Below, in pieces: positions 34,648 through 47,400 of a DNA stretch of 64,000 nt. The stretch's first letter is position 1. Each line of letters starts with the position of its first letter. Source of the stretch: Corella eumyota (taxonomy: Eukaryota; Chordata; Ascidiacea; Phlebobranchia; Corellidae); contig OY720103.1 of the NCBI GenBank assembly GCA_963082875.1, forward strand, positions 1,426,001 to 1,490,000. The letters run 5' to 3'. Below the pieces are notes generated by a model. That model did not search any database. It worked only from the letters and a program-made list of their open reading frames with translations, and had not been told where the DNA came from. The position numbers and the translations under genes were made by a program.

Positions 34648-35423
34648 TTCTTGGACATTTTTAACAAGTTACAAATACGTTATGTCATGTTATATCTGCT
34701 AGAATTTTATGTATAAAAACTACTGTATAAAGAATATACGCTGCATATAGCAACTATAAACAGTGGCGACCTTCACAGACTAATTTTTAATCAAAGTTAG
34801 ACCCCCCCAAAAAATTATAGGCTACTAGTTAAGAAAATTTTAAAATCTGTTCATAAAACTGTTAAAATGTCAATTTACAGAAACGCTGTGAACTTTAAAG
34901 TATTTTATGCAGTTTTCCATTATTTTACAAGTTATTTAAATCATATTAATGTTAATAATATTCTTTAATTAAAGCTTTGTACAAAGTCATTAAATAAATA
35001 AATGAGCACCGCTAGTGTTAAATAAGTAAGCGCCCTTTTAAGATGACTTTTTTCGCTTGTTCTAGAAAAGGGCGCTTACAAATCTTCTTTTGTGGCGCGG
35101 TCGGCAAAACTTTTTTTAAGCTTTAAAAAATTCGATTAACAGCATAAAAATTTGGTAAATTATAGATAAATATGTTATTAACAAGATTATAAACAATTAG
35201 CACCTTGATAGTGTGGCTAAAATAAAAAGAAACTGTGTAGAAATGAATTGTCGGACAATCTAACATTTTTCATTTTTCACGTTTTTTTTCTTGTGCAAAA
35301 TGCTATTATAAAGAGTTTCAAACGTTTTTTATCATCAGAAATATGTTTTTACTAACAATCTTCATGTTTAGCATAAGTGTAAAGCTATATAATCATGTTA
35401 TAACGATTTAAAATAGTTACAAA
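34648..35423. promoter_or_regulatory. Divergent J-protein / TRRAP intergenic region with a 14-bp perfect hairpin
   Basis: This 776-bp gap must hold both promoters. GTAAGCGCCCTTTT at 35026-35039 pairs perfectly with AAAAGGGCGCTTAC at 35066-35079 across a 26-nt spacer, forming a GC-rich hairpin that stands out from the AT-rich surroundings. GTGGCGCGGTCGGC follows just after it. No TATA box was convincing. Confidence 0.55.
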
Positions 35424-38400
35424 ATGTTGAAAGCCACTGCCGGTGATTTGAATCAAGATATTCATAAATATTTATCTTATATTTCATTATTGAATGGATC
35501 TTCAACACGTGAGTTTATATTTAAATGATATTAGTAGTTGTATAATAAATATTTAGTGATATTTGGGACTTGTAATAACTGATATTTATTTGAATATGAG
35601 GTTAAAGCCTTTGTCACAAAACATAATAAGAGTTGTAACCACATGTGGCTGATGAAAATTTTAGTAGAAACCTACAGCAATAAAAAGCTGTTATAAACAT
35701 TAATCTCTATAAATAGTCAGAATTTGTTTAATAAAAAAAAACTTGTATATAATTTCTTTATTTGTTGTATTTAGTTAAAACCTTAATTGTGCGTATTCTT
35801 TTATTTTCTACATTTCTTTTTTTTTCTTTTTATTAATAGATAACCTAAAAGTTAAAAATGTTTTATTTTAGAAGAAGAAAACAAATTAAAAGCTGCTCAA
35901 GAAATCAGTGAACATTTTGAGGCAAACAATTATACAAAAACTTTTTAAAAGACTAATACATAGTTTAATGCTTTTCATTAACCATATATATGTTATGTAG
36001 GACATTGCACAGTGTTCAAAGTACCCAGAATTTCTGAACACTTGCGTTCCAACTTTTATAAAACTTCTACAAGAAGGGGAACCTCAGTTCTTATCTGAAA
36101 ACTCAAGCCAGGTTTAATTTAATAAATTATTTCACTTAAAATTTGTTTATGTATTAGGACATTTATTAACTTATATTTGTGTCACATTTTAAGGTTTGTG
36201 TTATTATCAATTGGTACTTGGTTTGTACGTTTAACACTAATTTATTTAATTTAGCAATTACGAAAACTTGTGTTGGATATTTTGCATCGTATTCCAACTA
36301 ACAACCACCTAAAACTACATGTCAAGAATATTCTTAATCTTTGTTTTCGACTTTTGGAAGTAAGTCAAACTACAACTTTATAAAACCCATAAAATATTTA
36401 GTTTATTAACTTAACGCTTTTGAACTTTATATTGGGGTATAAAATCTGTTAAATATTTTTCTGTTTCTTACAAGGTTGACAATGAGGAAAATGTGCAAGT
36501 TTGCATCAAAATTATAATCGAACTTCACAAACAATTTCGTCCACAAATGGCTGCAGAGGTGAAATACAAATTATTTTGCATTTTTTTTGCAATTATATAA
36601 ATTCTTTTTAACACAAATTCTTGATTTCAGATTCAACATTTTTTGGCTTTGGTGAAAAGAATTTATGCAGAATTGCCTCAAAACATGGTAAATTTAATAT
36701 ACCTTAACACCTGAAGTAGTTTGTAACTTAAAGTGGGACTTTATATTTAAATTATGTTTAGCATATTGTCTGTTACTTGTTTATTAGTTTGGTATTATGG
36801 TAAATTTCTAACTTGCTAGTTTTTATGTTTACTTACAGGTTAATATTTGTCTTGTAATGTTTTTAGATCTGGTTATTTGAGAACCCAGTTATGCAGGATG
36901 GGATCTTACCAGATCCACAGAGAATTGGGACGATTACTCAAGTTACTTACAGAGCTGGAATGCCTGGTGGTGTGAATCCCGCTGCTGGGAAAACTGCTGT
37001 AAATATATATAATTATCTGTTTAAAACAAAAAAACTGTTAATGTTTTTACAATATTTTTTGCAATATTAAGCTGTTTTAATTCTTGTTTTTCTTCATTTA
37101 AGACTGTTATACCAAAAGCACTGAACTCAATGAAAGTTCTGCAGGAAATTCCTATTACAGTGGTTCTAATGTACCAGGTAACTGTTTGATAATCTGTCAC
37201 AGTTTTAAAGGGTTTTTATTTGTTTTGAGAATGCTATATTTATTTTTTTAGTTATACTTAGTGTTTTAAAATTCAACAAACATTTTTTAAATGTATATAT
37301 AAATATTACTTTAAATTATATATTACTTTATATTTAAGCTGAACAAATCTGAAACCCAGAATGTTGTTGCTGAGTTTATTCCCCTTATTATGAAAACCCT
37401 ACCACTTCAACCCTCCCAGGCTGCTAGAGAAAGACCAAATTTTAATACTGAGTTGTTTGTTGACTTCATGGCAGCTCAAGTCAAAACTTTATCATTTGTG
37501 GCCTTTTTTGTTCGTTTATACCATGTAAGCGTATTAATTTATCTATATTTTTTATGTAATGGGTTTTTAAAATAAAATCTTCTGTAGTATTTAGAATAGT
37601 TGGCTTCACTACATGAAGTCCTTGGTTTGATCTCTATACAAAGGCAACTTGAGACTGGGTTAGGGTAACTGATATTACTTTATGTTTTGGTCTCATAAAA
37701 ATAAAAATTGACAACATTTATAACTCATTTTTAGGATAGCATCATTCAATATTCCAATGAGATGGTTCAAGCAATGTTGCAGTTGTTAGCAAACTGCACA
37801 CCAGAGGTGGCTTCATTACGCAAGGAATTACTTATTGCTGTTAGGCACATCTTAGCTACAGATCTAAAATCAAGTAAGTGGAAAATAAATTGCAAACAAT
37901 AAAATAAATCTGCCAATGTTAAGTGTTTTTTATTATAATTTATAGCAAATTAACTAAGTAGTATTTATGCAATTATTTTTTTTTTTAATTTTAAATCGTT
38001 TTTTTTAGGATTTGTTCCTCACATGGACAGACTTTTAAACGAAGATATTTTGATTGGAACTGGTTGGTCAGCAAAGGAAACTTTAAGGACTTTGGCTTAT
38101 GGGACATTGGTTGATCTGACTCACCATGTCAGAGGGCAACTTTCTCTAGCTCAGGTAAGTGTTTGTTTAACTTAAAAGTTTGTACAATTATGTAGATATT
38201 GTCATAATAATTAAGTTCTTATTCAGTTTTTTTATTTTTTTACCAATTCTAGCTTTTCAATACTGACTTTTAACTTTTAACAATAATTCTACTTCTAGTT
38301 TTGTCTTGTTTCTTACTATTTAATGATTTGTGTTTTTAGCTTTCTTCAGCTGTTCACTTGTTTGCCAAAAATGTTCACGACAATTCTCTACCGAGTTCCT

Positions 38401-41400
38401 TTCAAACAATATCGTGTAAATTGTTACTCAATCTTGTTGAAAGTATTACTAAGAAAAGTGAATATGAGAAACAACCAGTAAGATTTCTATTAGTAATTTT
38501 TATTGAATAAACATATCTAATAAACATATTTTCAATAGTAAAACATAACAAAAAGTTTACTAAAGTTGTGTTGTTAGAAGTTGTATTTTAATAGCACTAA
38601 CATTTATTTTAAACATAGCACTTTTATTTTTTAAAGAAGCTTTTGTATGTTTTTTAATTGTACTAAATAAAACTTATATTTATAGCAAAAAGGACGAGAA
38701 ATTCTTATGTGCATGCTTGAAGTCTTTGTCCTAAAATTTCGAACCACAACAAAACATGTTTTGCCAGCTCTGTTTACAAAATGTAAACAACAAAGTGAAA
38801 ATAATACAACTACCACTACAAGTGGTTCTTCTGCTGGCCAAGGAGATGCCTCACAGGTATAGTAAAGTAATTTCACTATTTTGTGTATATTGACCTTTAG
38901 TCTATTATCCGACAAAAAAATTACTAAAAGGTGGATTAATTTTATTTTAAGTTCCTTTTTTTTGTCTTTTTTATTATATATTTTTATATACGTTTCTACA
39001 TGACAAGAGTTAGGTAAAAAATTCTCTTGGCAATGGTAAACAAATTTGTCCTTATTGTAAATATTTGACTGCTATATTTCAGTCCCAACCAGTTTCAACC
39101 GGAACATTCCAGCCAGCGACAACACCTTCTACACCAGCTGGTGGTTCTAAACTTATGGATTTTGATAAAGACAACAAGCAGGGTGGGTTTACAAATGTCT
39201 AAGTGATATTTAAATAGGCTAACTTATTAAATACATTTAAATTAGTTGTAATATACTTATGAGCTTAAATTTTTTTTCAGCTGATGGCAAATCAGCAGCT
39301 ACAATTTCTGTTGCCGACTGCAGAGGTCTGGTTAAAACCCTTGTCTGTGGGGTTAAAACCATAACATGGGGTGCTGGGTCATGCAAGGGGCCTGTTATAA
39401 AGGATGCAAATGGGGGAACCACTCCCACTCAGGCTAACAAACAGTTTCTACCAGAGGAAACTTCACTGTTTGTGAAATTAGTGAAATATGCATTAAAAGC
39501 ACTTGATATATACCAGGTAAGTTATATAAAAATATTTATCTTCATTGTAATCAGGTTGACTTTACTACCTAAACATAAAGTTACTTTAGGTACTCTGACC
39601 CAGTCTTAAGTTGCCTTTTACTGTTTAGAAAATTAAATAGTGTTGTTTTGTTATTAATCTGTAAAAAAATATTGTTTCTAAACATAGTTAAATTTAGGGT
39701 AAAATCTATTTGGCAATATATTTTTTATATAAACACACATAATGTTATTTTTTGTGTAGATAAACACACATAATGTTATTTTTTGTGTAGATAAACACAC
39801 ATAATGTTATTTTTTGTGTAGATAAACACACATAATGTTATTTTTTGTGTAGATAAACACACATAATGTTATTTTTTGTGTAGATAAACACACATAATGT
39901 TATTTTTTGTGTAGATAAACACACATAATGTTATTTTTTGTGTAGATAAACACACATAATGTTATTTTTTGTGTAGATAAACACACATAATGTTATTTTT
40001 TGTGTAGATAAACACACATAATGTTATTTTTTGTGTAGATAAACGTTGGACCAAATGGTCAGACAACTGTGAGATTGTCGAATTGTCCGACGATGCGATT
40101 AAAGGAGGAAAAGGAAGTTTTGGAGCATTTTGCCGGAGTATTTACGATGATGAGCCCACTAACATTTCGTGAAATTTTCTCAGCAACAATTACTTATGTG
40201 GTTGATCGAATCTACAATAACTATGCACTACAGGTGAAATTATAATTTAGTTTTGTTTTGCAAAAAAGTTAACTCACCAGACTATACTAAAGTCTAGTCT
40301 TGAGTTACTTATGTTTATTTTTTGCCATTTATTTTTTAGTGTTGTTTAGAATAAACGTTTTTTATGCGTTAATTCAATGCCTTAATTATTTTTTAATAAA
40401 ATCTTATAATTTAAATCTTGTTACCTTTTTTGTTTTTAAGATTGTGGCAAACTCTTTCCTAGCAAGTCCCCACACATCAGCAACATTTGCCACTATATTG
40501 GTTGAATTTCTACTTGAAAGATTGGAAGAAATGGGGAATCCTGGAGAAAAATCAAACCTATATCTTAAACTATTCAAGGTTCATTTTATTATTATGCCCA
40601 AGCTGTAATTTATTTAAAGTATTTACGAAATAATTTTAAATAAAAAATGAGTTTTTTGTACCTATTTTATATTGCATACAAATTGATACAGTAACACTTC
40701 ATCGTAACAGTAATTTCCATTAAAATTAACCCATTTCTTTTTTAAGCTCGTATTTGGTTCTGTTTCATTATTTGCAAACGAGAACGAACAAATGTTGAAG
40801 CCTCATCTTCACACAATTGTGACCAAGTCGATGTCACTCGCCAACACCGCTCATGACCCTTACAATTACTTTCTTCTGTTAAGAGCCTTGTTCCGTTCTA
40901 TTGGAGGCGGGAGTCATGACTCTCTTTACCAAGAGTTTCTACCTTTACTTCCTAATCTGTTGCTAGGTAACTCATTCTGACATTGTAATATAAAAAAAAG
41001 CAGTTGTTGTAACTTTAGGCCTTGAATTGATTTATTTAAGTATTGTTTAAGTGAAGAAAATTGCCTAATTTAACGTCATTTTCTCCTGTTATTGCCAGTA
41101 ATTCTTTCAATGTACACATTTCTAGTAATTTTTTTGATTATGTCCATTTTTATCCTAATTTTTTTTTATTATTTTAGGTCTAAACAGTCTACAAAGTGGT
41201 TTACATAAGCAGCACATGAAGGATTTGTTCGTGGAGTTATGTTTGACTGTTCCTGTTAGATTAAGCTCACTTTTACCTTACCTCCCAATGCTGATGGATC
41301 CTCTTGTATCTGCCCTTAATGGCTCACAAACTCTCATAACACAAGTAAGAATTAACTTTTTAAATGTGCTAGTTTGTTACATGGGCCGGAATTTTAACTT

Positions 41401-44400
41401 TTTTAATATCGTTGTAACAAAATTTATTTAAAGATCTTTATTGGAATGTCCCCTTGCTTTTTAATATAAAAAAAAGTTTTTAAAATAATTGATGGTATTG
41501 GAAGAAGTAGTTTTCATGTTTTAATATTACCAAATGGACAATTGTAATGATTTATTTTTGCAGGGTTTGCGTACATTGGAACTTTGTGTTGATAACTTAC
41601 AACCTGACTTTTTATACGACCATATTCAGGTGTGTGGATTAACTTTTAATTCTTCAACTACATTTATAAACCATTGATAGATTAACATTCACATTTTAGT
41701 TTGTAGAATTTGGGTAAAATATGTTCAGTTGTCTAATTAAAACTGTTTACTATTTATACATTGTTTGTATTTCAGCCTGTCAGAGCAGAATTAATGCAAG
41801 CTTTATGGAGGACATTACGAAACACTTCGGATGATATTGCTCACGTTGCTTTCAGAGTGTTAGGAAAGTTTGGTGGATCTAATAGAAAGATGTTAAAGGA
41901 AGCTCAAAGATTAGCTTATGATGATTCAAACTCTATCGGACCTTGCTTGAAAATGCAATTCACTGATTGTAAAATGCCAATTCATCTACCGGTAAGTTCT
42001 TGTCATCAAATTTAATTACTAAAAAATGTTAATGTAAATTTTTGTTCATACAAAGTTAATTCTTTAGAGTAATTTATCAAAAGGATCTTGCCAAGTAAAA
42101 GTGCCTTTGTATAAGTTTATTGTTTATGGTAAACATCTCAATATTTTGTGTTTATATCAGGTACAAGAGATTATATCAAGTGCCTTGAAATGTTTAAAGA
42201 GTCCAAGTACTGAGCCTTACTACAGATGGCAATCTTTTGAAGTTATTAAATGCTTTTTGGTAAGTGTTTAACAGTTTTAATATTAAATAAATTAATCTTT
42301 GTTTAACTATTGTTTTTTTTTTGGAGTGGGAACTTTTTTTATTAGTTGTTTTAACAACAGATTTAAATTTAACTTATTTATCAGTCTTTATGATTGGGAT
42401 ATGGACAATCTAATTATAATAGAACTTAAGAAACAATATTTGTACATATGTATAAGTTAAGAGTTGTGACTATATCTTGACAATTAAAATCTCGATCATA
42501 TAAGTGTGTTATAGGCGCTGTAGGGCTGTGTTTAAAGCAATAGCAATCATTGTATATTAATTATGTTATGTCAAGTAACCTAACCTCTTAATAAATTTTT
42601 ATTTAAACTTTAAATATAATTTTAATTAAGGTTGGAATGATGAACAGTCAAGATGCAAACGAAAACTTCCCACAACTCATCCAGCATCCTACTTTCAGTT
42701 CTGGTACTTTCCCTCGAATACCAGCTTCCAGCTTATATTTGTGCCAGGATAATGTAACAAGAGATGCATTTAAACAAGCTTTAACTGGAGCTTTTAGTAA
42801 GTTTTTGTTTATTGGGTAAACTAGTTTAATACTCACTCTACAGGTTGCATATTTTTTTATTCGATCCATTGTTATTGAATCCTTGTCATAATATGGTGAC
42901 AATAAATATTTGCTCAAAGTCTGAAGCTCAAGCACCACAAATAGCAGTTTATTTTATCTTAAACATGCATCTATATTTATATCATTTGTAAAGCTCTGTA
43001 ATATGTAGATATTTTTCATTTTGTAAAAAGTTTTTTTATTTTAATTTGTTACCATTTTAATTAAATATCTTTTAAAATTCTCTATTTTTCCAAATTTTTG
43101 TTAAAAATTAATAATTAATTGACCTTTTTTTACTTAAAAATAACCTGTGGTAACCTACTATATACAGTCCAATGTTCATATTCTATTTATATGTCCAACC
43201 GGCTTAAAGACATGCCCATTGTTTATACACTTCAACCTATTGACTTAAGGCTTAAACTGGTATAGCAAACCTAATACTTGCTTCTGATTGGTTGTTGTAA
43301 AATGGGTGTGTGTATAATATAGTATAAAAAAGCAATTGGTCTGCAATGTTGTTACTTTTGCTACTTTATTATATGTTAAGTGTAGTTCATTATATATACA
43401 TTAGTTTTTGATATCTTAATTTTACTTGTTAATATACAGACAGTTTAAAGTTAAATTTGCATTTGAAAATTACCGGTTTATTGATTACAAAAATATCTTT
43501 TTAGTGTGCGCAGTAATAAAGGATTTAAGAAAAGTAGCTTTACCATTCGTGGCTCACATTGTCAGACATTATACCCTGGTTGCCATTTCACAACAAGCTG
43601 GACCTTTTCCCACTACAACAAGGTTGTTTAAAAGACATGGATTACTGGGTAAGTTAGGAGTAAATTTGTGCATTTCAAAATGAAAAAAAAATTAATGTAT
43701 TTCTATAGCATTGATGTTGCAGCTACAAGTTTATATAACTTCTTTAGACTATGGTTATTTAATGTTATAGGGTTTGCATCTTTGAATGATTAAAGTTATT
43801 GTATTATATAACCATATAGAGTCTTGTAATATAGAGTTTTGTGGAAATTACTTTTAAAAAAAAATTTCTCTTAAAGAACTGTTGATATATTTAATTTTCA
43901 AAGTAAAACATAAATCTCCTCTGCTTTGTAGGAGGATACCGTCCAGGAGTGGACATTAGTGGAGGACTTCGATCTTGGATGGATCCTCTGGTGGTTGTGG
44001 ATGCAATTGCAGAGTGCATGGCATATGAGGAGAAGGAATTATGCAAGATTGGGAAGATTGCTCTTCAGCTAATGGTCAAAGTTGGAGGTAGTTATTTAAA
44101 TTAAAGTTTTTCTTTATTAAATTAGAATTTTAGTTTACTGATCTGTTTTGAAATGTGTATAGCCATATGTAAGCTTGTGAATTTATTTATTTATGTAGAG
44201 TTACCAACAAAATCCATTAAAAACAATTTGTTCACATAAAAGTTAACCAAAATATAAAGTTTTTCAATATGCTAAATGTTTGCTTTCATTACAGCTACTG
44301 TGTTAGGCACACCAGAAAGAGCAGCAAATCTTCCTTTATTTTCCTACATAGTTGAGAAGATGTGTTCATGTTGTTATGATAGAGCTTGGTATGCCAAATA

Positions 44401-47400
44401 TGGAGGTTGTTGTGCAATCAAATACCTCATGGAGCTCGTAAGTTTAACCAAGAAAAATTTGTGTTTATGTTGTGTATTAAACAATGTACAATTAGTTTTA
44501 ACTTTAAGATAATAAAAGTTTAAGGTTATACGATAATTAAGTTTAATTTGTAAGTCAAAATCAAAGTTGTAAGTTTATTCAGAATTATATTTTTGGTGTG
44601 TTAAATTTATAATAAATGTCAGTTAGTAAAAGTTCTGAAGAAAATAATAATAAACTAGATTAAATTTTTTTTAAGATGCCAATGAAATGGGTGTTGGAAC
44701 AACAATATACTTTTCTAAGAGCTTTATTTTTTGTGATGATGGATCTCACTAATGAAGTATCTAGTGGAGCTGTAGACCTGGCTAAAGAAATATTGAAGGT
44801 ATTAAAAATTAAACCAAAACTGTAAATGTAATGTGTTTTTTAAACCTATAGGGGAACCAACTGTATTCATAAGACTTTATAAAAATTACTCAAATATTTT
44901 AAATACTGTTAAAATGTTAAACTAAATACTTTAATTTATTTAGGAATTATTGATTAAATGTGCTTCTCCTTTAACTGGTGAGTTGGCTGAAAATGAAGAA
45001 GCAATTCTTATTCAGAAAAACTCTTTCAATCGGATCATGCATGAACTTGTAAGAGAAGTTACTTCACCTAATGAGTTAGTAAGAGAACAGGTAAATTATT
45101 TTTGAATTTATTTATCCTTGATGTTGGTACGACCTAAACATAGAGTAACATTAATTAACTTGAATCAGTCTTAAGTTGCCTATGACAGTTTGGAATTTTA
45201 TAGATTATAATTGCTTGATAATCAAGCTGCTGATTGAGTTTTGACTCAGCAAGAGTTTAAACCTAACTGTGCAACAACATGAAAGCAGTGGGATTCGAAC
45301 AAAGAACCTGATGTAGTGAAGTCAAGTGTTTATCTACTACACCACTCTGCTTGCCATTTTGATTGCATCTGCTTTATTTTAATAAAATTAGCTTTAAATT
45401 TGCCAAAAAAAATGAGTTTTTAGTGTTTAATATTATTTTTAATAAATTGTTGCAAGTTAGTTTTTCCTTTTTACTTTTATGAAATCCAACTTTTAGGCTG
45501 TGAGTTCACTCCGTATTCTAACTAAAACTTCCGGACATGAAAGTGTAACTGACATAATGGCTCCTCATCGGGATGTGTTAGCCGACATGATTCCTCCAAG
45601 GAAGCATCTCTTGCGCCACCAACCTGTTAACACACAGATTGGTTTGATGGACGGAAACACTTTTTGTAATTCCCTACAACCGAGGTTGTTTACTCTGGAT
45701 CTTTCGATTAAAGAACACAAGGTGAGAAACTCTCTCTGATTTCAATTGATTTTATGTAACAAAGGAAATTGATTATAAAAAACCTAAAAAATATTTATTT
45801 TACTTAAAGGTCCAGGTAATACCAATTTAAAGTAAAGCAAAAGTTTTACCCCACATTTAAACTAATTTTTAGAATCTTAGCTTTTTAATAGCGTTATGTA
45901 GGTACTTTTAAAGATTCATTTTTAACACATATTTATAGGTAGGATCTTAACTTGTTGTTATTTGTTTATGATTCTTTTTTAGGTGTTTTTCACTGAGTTG
46001 TTTAACATATGTGAAGTTGATGACGCCACCTTAAAGAAGTTGGCATGTTACAAGAATGTCACAAGTCTTATTCCACTCAGAATTAGTGCCATGAAAGCTT
46101 TGTCAGTTCTATATTACATATCTCAGGTATTTGTTTTTATGTTTTTTTATATAAAGTTTTAAAATAAAGTTGTTAAATTAGATATCCTATCAAAACAAAA
46201 GTGATTTAAACTCATACCCAATAGGTTTTTGTATATCACTTGTTAATTTTACATTTTCTTGATTTTTAGGTGAAAGAGAAGATTATCAATGTTTTGTTCA
46301 AGCAACTGGGCTCAGATAGCCAAGAATTAATGAAATGTGCAGAAGAGTGTATCAGACAGTTTCTTAAAGGAACAGAATCGGATGGAAAACCGATTGAAAC
46401 TGATGTTGTACATAATGCTATGAGGCCTACTTTACTGAAGATGGGGGATTACAGGTAATGTAATTTCAGTTGTGAAAATTGTTTGTTAGTTAAAACAATA
46501 CAACATCATTAATTTGTTTTACAGTTTAACTATTTAACAGGTAATGTAAAATGAAAAATGTGACATTAACTTTAAGATTTTAATAATTGTATTGATTTTG
46601 TGAATCTATTTCTACATAATTTTATTAATATTTAAAGTACAAAAAATGACATCGTTTTTATATTTTTAGGAACTTAACAATCACAGTTGTTCGTCATCTT
46701 GCTGCATTGTCTCGATTATTCCCCAATACTTTCAATGAAAAACTCTGTGAGCAACTATTCGCTCATTTAAACAAGTGGTTGGAGACTGCGATACACAAAC
46801 AAGTAACATTACAAACTACATTACCTGCTGGTCAAGCCACAAACTCAGCTCAATCACAAGAATTAAAAGCTGATGTTAGCAGAGAGTTGGATCTGTGTGC
46901 CGCTATTCTAGAAATTTTTCATCTTATACCACTTGCCCCACAGGTTAGGTGATTACATTTAGTATGCCATAAATTTGGTAAAAATAACTTTTTAAAACTT
47001 AGATATATATATTTTTAAGGTTTTTAAATTAAATTATTGTTTTTTGTATCTTTTTTTAACATGTTGACATATTGTTTTTATAAATATTGCCCAAATTTGT
47101 TAAAAAAATCTTGACTTTATTTTATCACTAAATATTATAAAAAAAATTGATACAAAAACTATTTTCTGGCCCCTCTGAACCCTCTTATCGACACAAAAAA
47201 ATATTTTTCAGACTCTTCTTGACCCTCTTATAGCTCTTGTGGTAAAAACAGAGGCAAGTTTATTGCTTGAAGTAGGAAGCCCACTAAGAAAACCTTTACT
47301 TTGTTTCCTGACCCGGCATCCTGATGCTGCTCTTAATATTTTCTTGCATGAGTTAAGAGCAAGTGACAGGCATTGGAACAGAATGCTGGTAAGATAAATA

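Larger units (their letters stand above)
35424..41344 (+). other. TRRAP: TRRAP exons 1-19 (coordinates)
   Basis: Exons: 35424-35508, 35872-35921, 36001-36111, 36255-36359, 36475-36558, 36631-36687, 36867-36998, 37103-37177, 37339-37524, 37735-37873, 38009-38154, 38340-38477, 38686-38856, 39083-39182, 39281-39516, 40039-40233, 40441-40578, 40747-40966, 41178-41344. They encode the N-terminal HEAT region. Exons 13-14 carry a Ser/Thr/Pro-rich linker where human has its proline-rich stretch. Borders were read by eye and checked by phase and by similarity to human TRRAP recalled from memory. Confidence 0.9.

Noticed and set aside
39729-40038. CRISPR-like regular repeat
   Set aside because: The units are directly head to tail with no spacers, in an animal intron. 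It is a minisatellite.
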